Made by a program: the position numbers and the translations under genes. Of a DNA stretch of 8,693 nt, positions 5,452 through 8,693 are shown one piece after another. The notes under the pieces are model-generated. The model did not search any database. It was not told the DNA's origin and was given only the letters and a program-made list of their open reading frames with translations. The stretch spans positions 1 to 8,693 of the forward strand of contig DEST01000093.1 of NCBI GenBank assembly GCA_002361365.1. Reading direction: 5' to 3'. The DNA comes from Alphaproteobacteria bacterium UBA3307 (GTDB lineage: Bacteria > Pseudomonadota > Alphaproteobacteria > RF32 > CAG-239). Within the stretch, counting starts at the first letter, position 1. Each line of letters opens with the position of its first letter.

Positions 5452-6568
5452 AAAACTGTCCGGCTACCAATCCGGTAACGGCGGGGTGGATAGTTACGGG
5501 GTTGACCACAGCGGATTTTCAACCCGTGACGAGTTGGAATATCAAAGCGCGCGATTAGCAAGAGAAAATCAACTGGCAGAAGGTTTTGCCAAGCAAGGGA
5601 TATCCGAAGAAAACTATCCGCAGTTCGGCACAAACTTTTGGGGAGGAACGCCTGAAAATAACTACGGCTTTGGCACTTCAAACATAAGCCAAAATATTCA
5701 AAACGTAACCAATCAGTTGAACAACAGTGGATTTAATGGCGGCACAAGCGGCGGATTTAACAATGGCGCAAATAACGGGCAAGTCACTACAAATTCCGAC
5801 TATACTATCAACACCGAAAGCTTAGTCGGCAAACCGAGCAGTTATTTTCAAAATAATAGTGCAAGCAATACTTTGGGAGGCAATGCAAGTGGCGCATTGA
5901 ATCAAAATGGTAGCGGTAACAGTATCAACTATGATAATTATGCAATGCGACAGGACTTAGAAAATAATATCAAACGAGAACAGGAAAGAGCGCAGCAACA
6001 AAGCTTAATACCTCCTTCTAACAATTCTCAGATAACGCCTATTCCTTCAGGAAAACCACTAACTTCGCAAGAAGCGTCCTATATGTTCACACCGACACAC
6101 CCTGATTATGGCCAAATAGGTTCATTGGAATTTGATGGGCAAAATTTGGTTTGGTTGCAAAATGGTCAACCGGTAAAGTATTATCCGGCACAATCCGGTC
6201 ATAATGATTATCAAAGCGCTAAATATACCAATGTCTCTAATGAGGGGCCAATACCGGAAGGTGATTATTTACTAGCACAAGGAAGCGGACAAGATTATAA
6301 TAATTTGTCATGGCGAGAAAAAAATGGATTGTATAACGGAATAAGGTGGTTTGAATTGCCGGACGGTTGGGGAAAATCTCGTATTCCTATTCAACCATTA
6401 CCTGATACCAACACTTTCGGGCGACATAGTATGTATGTGCACGGAGGTGCAGTTCCGGGTTCTGCCGGTTGTATTGATTTAACTTACAGAAACGATGATT
6501 TCTATAACGACTGGCTAAAATATAACGGAAATCTTCCGCTTAAGGTAAAATCCCCAAAAGGTTGGTAA
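5429..6568 (+). CDS. Polymorphic effector with C-terminal L,D-transpeptidase-like (DUF2778/Tlde1-type) domain
   Basis: The start is set by AGGAGG (5418-5423) five bases upstream. The 379 residues fall into three parts. A head (1-75) has a charged helix (about 32-56) and no signal peptide. A flexible Asn/Gly/Ser-rich linker (80-200) includes the recombination segment TINTESLVGKPSSYF (126-140). The catalytic domain (215-379) begins HPDYGQIGSLEFDGQNLVW and has the typical GPIPEGDY (273-280). It then has GRHSMYVHGG with His338 and GSAGC with nucleophile Cys348, the HxxG...SxGC signature of L,D-transpeptidase-like folds. Tlde1 effectors of type VI secretion use such domains to cut or modify peptidoglycan tetrapeptides in rival periplasms. 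No secretion genes are visible, so the delivery route is inferred. A strong terminator and a small membrane protein, probably its immunity partner, follow. Confidence 0.75.
   Translation: MDIWDEIKKLSGYQSGNGGVDSYGVDHSGFSTRDELEYQSARLARENQLAEGFAKQGISEENYPQFGTNFWGGTPENNYGFGTSNISQNIQNVTNQLNNSGFNGGTSGGFNNGANNGQVTTNSDYTINTESLVGKPSSYFQNNSASNTLGGNASGALNQNGSGNSINYDNYAMRQDLENNIKREQERAQQQSLIPPSNNSQITPIPSGKPLTSQEASYMFTPTHPDYGQIGSLEFDGQNLVWLQNGQPVKYYPAQSGHNDYQSAKYTNVSNEGPIPEGDYLLAQGSGQDYNNLSWREKNGLYNGIRWFELPDGWGKSRIPIQPLPDTNTFGRHSMYVHGGAVPGSAGCIDLTYRNDDFYNDWLKYNGNLPLKVKSPKGW
5810..5856 (+). repeat. 47-bp cassette repeat, copy 1 (inside the active effector gene)
   Basis: This stretch encodes NTESLVGKPSSYFQN (residues 128-142) plus two bases and is identical over 47 bp to 7043-7089. 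Just upstream of the exact block, GAC TAT ACT ATC aligns with GAT TAC ACG CTT: mostly synonymous changes (DYTI against DYTL), indicating older homology kept for its protein sequence. Both copies are in the same reading register, 1233 bp apart. Confidence 0.9.
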
Positions 6569-6570
6569 CA

Positions 6571-6604
6571 AAAAAGGGTAAGGAAAAATTTCCTTGCCCT
6601 TTTT
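6571..6604 (+). terminator. Strong terminator after the effector gene
   Basis: AAAAAGGG (6571-6578) pairs with CCCTTTTT (6597-6604), and AAGGAAA/TTTCCTT continues the stem inside. It begins two bases after the effector stop. Because it lies between effector and immunity candidate, the latter probably needs its own promoter. Confidence 0.85.
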
Positions 6605-6647
6605 GTTATTTTGATTTAATATATAAAGAATACAACCGGAGGTGACT

Positions 6648-6998
6648 ATGGAAAAAGTAATCAAAAAACATTTAAGTTATGTTCCTTATATTGTCTTTGC
6701 ATTAATAACATTGTTATATGTTAGAATTATCGTATCATTATATCGTAGTATTGAAGCGGCAAGAGATGGCGGATTTGAAAAATTATTTGAAGCTGATTTT
6801 CCTATTTGGTATTATAAATCTGCAGATAATTTGATTTTGTATGATAAAATATTAATATTATTTTTTATTTTAATGTACTTTTTATCAGTATTTATCAGAA
6901 AGAAATACATTTTATCATTATTTATACTACTGTTACCCTTAATTTTTATGTTTTGTGATTGGTTATATTTAAGGTATACAATTACATATAAATTATAA
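6648..6998 (+). CDS. Three-TM membrane protein, candidate immunity protein
   Basis: GGAGG (6638-6642) at five bases fixes the ATG at 6648. The 116-residue protein has three transmembrane helices (about 10-33, 66-84 and 86-104), with a polar segment between the first two (RSIEAARDGGFEKLFEADFPIWYYKSADN). It sits directly behind the L,D-transpeptidase-like effector, the standard position for an immunity gene. A membrane location suits protection against an effector acting on peptidoglycan in the periplasm. A TATAAA at 6622-6627 may be its own -10, consistent with steady expression independent of the terminated effector transcript. Strong AT richness is typical of such accessory genes. No family is recognised; the role rests on position and topology. 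Confidence 0.6.
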   Translation: MEKVIKKHLSYVPYIVFALITLLYVRIIVSLYRSIEAARDGGFEKLFEADFPIWYYKSADNLILYDKILILFFILMYFLSVFIRKKYILSLFILLLPLIFMFCDWLYLRYTITYKL

Positions 6999-7012
6999 CA
7001 AACAGCCCTTAG

Positions 7013-8138
7013 ATTCAGATAGAAACAGCTGATTACACGCTTAACACCGAAAGCTTAGTCGGCAAACCGAGCAGTTATTTTCAAAATAACAACTCCACCG
7101 GTGGATGGGGAAATAATAACACAAGTGGTTGGAATAACAACACTGTCGGTTTCGGCGGAAATACAAGCAACTGGTTTTAGCACAAATACGAATATGGGGA
7201 CTAATGCAAACTTTGGCGCAAATCAGAGCTTTGCAACAACACCAAATTCTATTGCAACATCAACGGCACAGAATCAAACCCCTACTCCGTGGAGTTATGA
7301 CGAACCGTCAACCACACCCACACCTTGGAGCACAACGACAGCCACGCCAACGCCGTGGAGCAACGGCGCGACTTATCCGCAACAATCGCCGACAATCCAA
7401 AATGTCAGCAATTATAATAACATTGATGCGCAAAAACAGGCACAAATATTACAAGCACAGCGCAATGCCGTAAATCAGATTTTGATGAACGGCATGGATG
7501 CTTTGTATGGGATGAATCGGACGTTGAATGGTATGACTTTCGGCGGCTTAGATTATCTCGGCAACAAACTTGGCTATGATACGCAAATGAACAACTATTT
7601 GCAGCTAAAAAATCCGCAAGAACGTGAACTGGCGCAAAATGTCGGACAACTTGCACAATTAGGCGGCGGTGCCTTAGTCGGCGGAACATTAGCTAAAACC
7701 GGATTGAATCAAGCAAATATAGCTTATAACGGTTACAAAATCGGCAAAAAATACGACCAACTGGTTGATGATCCGTTTATAGGTAACGGTAGCGATGTTA
7801 TTGCTCGGATGAAAAACCATAATGGTGAACCGGTAGTTTTACAACGTGGGGAAGCTATACTCGGTCCGGATGGAAGGGTAATAGCAAGCGGAAATGAACT
7901 AAAGAGAGCTGTTGGCACTAAAAGTAATTACGGCCTAGATAAAGGAATTTATAAACACGAAGTCAGTCGTGCCGATGCACAAAGAATTCCAAGAATTATA
8001 CAGCAAAAACCTGTTGAAACAAATAACTATGGCCAAAACGTATATTTAGTGCGAAGTAAAAATGGGGATTTCAGAGTAGTAACCTCGCCTAAGGATGATG
8101 AGAATATTATCTCTACAATGTACTATCTTACAAAATAA
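7013..8138 (+). pseudogene. Silent, start-less effector cassette with putative BECR-fold nuclease tip (frameshifted)
   Basis: A TAG at 7010-7012 closes the frame upstream, and no ATG or ribosome-binding site precedes the homologous segment DYTLNTESLVGKPSSYFQNN (from 7031). This frame reads an Asn/Gly-rich linker and stops at TAG 7178-7180. Removing one T from the TTTT at 7174-7177 joins it smoothly to the long frame ending at 8138. That frame has three TPTPWS repeats (about 7278-7363), a coiled region (IDAQKQAQILQAQRNAVNQ), a helical/Gly-rich pre-toxin segment (NRTLNGMTFGGLDYLGNKLGYD ... GGGALVGG), then a C-terminal domain of about 70 residues. It contains YKHEVSRADAQRIPRII, GDFRVVTS and ENIISTMYY. 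The pattern fits the BECR superfamily of RNases (PBECR-like domains in mobile elements and toxins); His286 counted from 7101 is a candidate active-site residue. No immunity ORF follows. Confidence 0.7.
7043..7089 (+). repeat. 47-bp cassette repeat, copy 2 (start of silent cassette)
   Basis: Identical to 5810-5856. Crossover between the two would delete 1233 bp (411 codons), removing the transpeptidase tip, its terminator and the immunity gene, and fuse the effector head in frame to this cassette. The fusion would still hit the TAG at 7178 unless the T-run slips or is repaired. Confidence 0.9.
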
Positions 8139-8141
8139 AAC

Positions 8142-8167
8142 AGAAGGCTCTCATAAGAGAGCCTTCT
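8142..8167 (+). terminator. Strong terminator after the silent cassette
   Basis: AGAAGGCTCTC (8142-8152) and GAGAGCCTTCT (8157-8167) form a perfect 11-bp stem with loop ATAA, followed by TCCTCTTTTTCTT. An intact terminator behind a silent gene suggests that the cassette was once, or can be, expressed. Confidence 0.85.
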
Positions 8168-8515
8168 TCCTCTTTTTCTTCTATTTGAAATTGTACTCCA
8201 AACAGAGATACACAATAGGCGATTAAAATCTTTCATTCCTATCGGAAAGAGGACCTCTCTCTTTATCCTTTCACCGGCTTGGCCGACCGATAAAAGATAC
8301 ACGACAGGCGATTAAGATTTTTCGTTCCTGTCGGAAAGAGAGCTTTTTTCTTCCATTCCCTTAACAAAGCTAGCTCTCGGTCAAGGATACAAACAGGCGA
8401 TTAACAATTTCGTTCCTATATGTGAAAGAGTTTTTCCTATCTTTCTGTCAACGGTTCATGTTGCGCAGAAGATACAACAATAGGCGATTAAAATCTTTCA
8501 TTCCTATTGGAGGAA
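8157..8515 (+). repeat. Four tandem ~85-90-nt units with covarying hairpins (possible structured RNA array)
   Basis: GATAC recurs at 8207, 8296, 8386 and 8471 (spacing 89, 90, 85), each followed by a hairpin with the loop start CGATTAA. Stems: 8213-8219/8238-8244 (CAATAGG/CCTATCG, one mismatch); 8302-8308/8327-8333 (CGACAGG/CCTGTCG, perfect); 8391-8397/8415-8421 (weakest, two mismatches); 8478-8484/8503-8509 (CAATAGG/CCTATTG, perfect). Loops are 18, 18, 17 and 18 nt. Changes between the perfect stems are compensatory. After the first three hairpins GAAAGAG and a pyrimidine-rich tract follow, which could terminate short transcripts. TTGAAA (8185-8190) 16 bp before the first GATACA could be a -35. 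There is no coding capacity on the plus strand. Function unknown: small-RNA array, RNA antidote or DNA recombination site are all open. Confidence 0.6.
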
Positions 8516-8614
8516 AATACCTTAAGGTAATTATAAATATAATATATATTTTGCAAAAGTCAATAGATAAATTGAAAAATTACTAAAATATATACTTAAA
8601 GTTATATTGAAAAC
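8516..8614. other. AT-rich spacer without recognisable features
   Basis: About 100 bases of very AT-rich sequence separate the repeat array from the third linker copy. No ORF, ribosome-binding site or hairpin of note was seen, so the next cassette has no visible start. Confidence 0.5.
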
Positions 8615-8693
8615 ATAACAAATCAGCTCAACAACACAAATAACGGGCAAATCACTACAAATTCCGGCTATACAGTCAACACCGAAAGCTTAG
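8615..8693 (+). pseudogene. Third start-less effector cassette, 5' end only (runs off window)
   Basis: The frame reads ITNQLNNTNNGQ and then TTNSGYTVNTESL, aligning with effector residues 94-99 and 115-132; the Gly/Asn stretch between (about 100-114) is missing. From 8637 to the window end, 53 of 57 bases match 5769-5825. A TAA at 8597-8599 closes the frame upstream and no start codon lies between. It is therefore another silent tip cassette whose C-terminal domain must lie to the right. Confidence 0.75.

Noticed and set aside
7101..7180. GTG at 7101 as the real start of the nuclease-like gene
   Set aside because: No ribosome-binding site precedes it. Up to about 7177 this frame is a shadow of the Asn/Gly linker frame that continues from the cassette repeat.
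7405..7918. Minus-strand ORFs (7405-7689, 7733-7918) inside the silent cassette as an antisense immunity gene
   Set aside because: Their composition (His/Arg/Ser-rich or Pro/Ser-rich) mirrors the plus-strand codons, and neither has a ribosome-binding site.
8175..8510. Short minus-strand peptides beginning MKDFNRLL within the repeats
   Set aside because: The ATG is present in only two of the four units (ACG in the others), and one unit has a one-base shorter loop that breaks the frame. Conservation follows the stem, not the reading frame.
8157..8515. CRISPR array
   Set aside because: The units are only partly similar, repeats differ in many bases, spacing sequences share a pyrimidine-rich pattern, and no cas gene is present.

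Overview
This is an AT-rich, gene-sparse accessory stretch of a bacterial chromosome. A lipoprotein, a secreted protein and a cell-wall-active effector paired with membrane proteins all fit a Gram-negative envelope. My best guess is a gut-type alphaproteobacterium or similar lineage, but nothing in the window proves it.

Left part (1-2220, mostly minus strand). The edge carries a palindrome with a C-tract, resembling operators of the CsoR/RcnR/FrmR repressor family, inside a promoter that points out of the window. Next is a minus-strand operon: a small cupin, an Rrf2-family repressor, and the amputated N-terminus of a DUF5131 (Gp37/Gp68) protein. Two copies of TGTAAT-N7-GTTACA lie at the operon promoter and are the likely Rrf2 operators. 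A frameshifted endonuclease/exonuclease/phosphatase-family gene follows.

Middle (2220-5170). A lipoprotein gene is bracketed by two almost identical 45-bp terminator repeats. It is followed by a convergent secreted cyclophilin-like protein and three small membrane-protein genes of unknown function. One of these has the same size and topology as the immunity candidate further on.

Right part (5170-8693). This looks like a polymorphic effector locus with silent cassettes. The complete gene at 5429-6568 has an N-terminal head, an Asn/Gly-rich linker and a C-terminal L,D-transpeptidase-like domain (DUF2778/Tlde1 type). A separately transcribed 3-TM protein, probably its immunity partner, follows. 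Then comes a start-less cassette (7013-8138) that reopens with an exact 47-bp copy of the effector's linker DNA. It encodes a different C-terminus: a helical/Gly-rich pre-toxin region and a putative BECR-fold nuclease (PBECR-like). It also carries a frameshift in a T-run. A third start-less copy of the linker begins at about 8615 and runs off the window. All copies are in register, so recombination at the repeats would swap the toxin tip.

Between cassettes two and three, where an immunity gene would be expected, there is no convincing ORF. Instead there are four tandem ~85-90-nt units, each with a hairpin of fixed 17-18-nt loop whose stem shows compensatory changes. This suggests a structured RNA or a structured recombination/regulatory element, and it is the least explained signal in the window.
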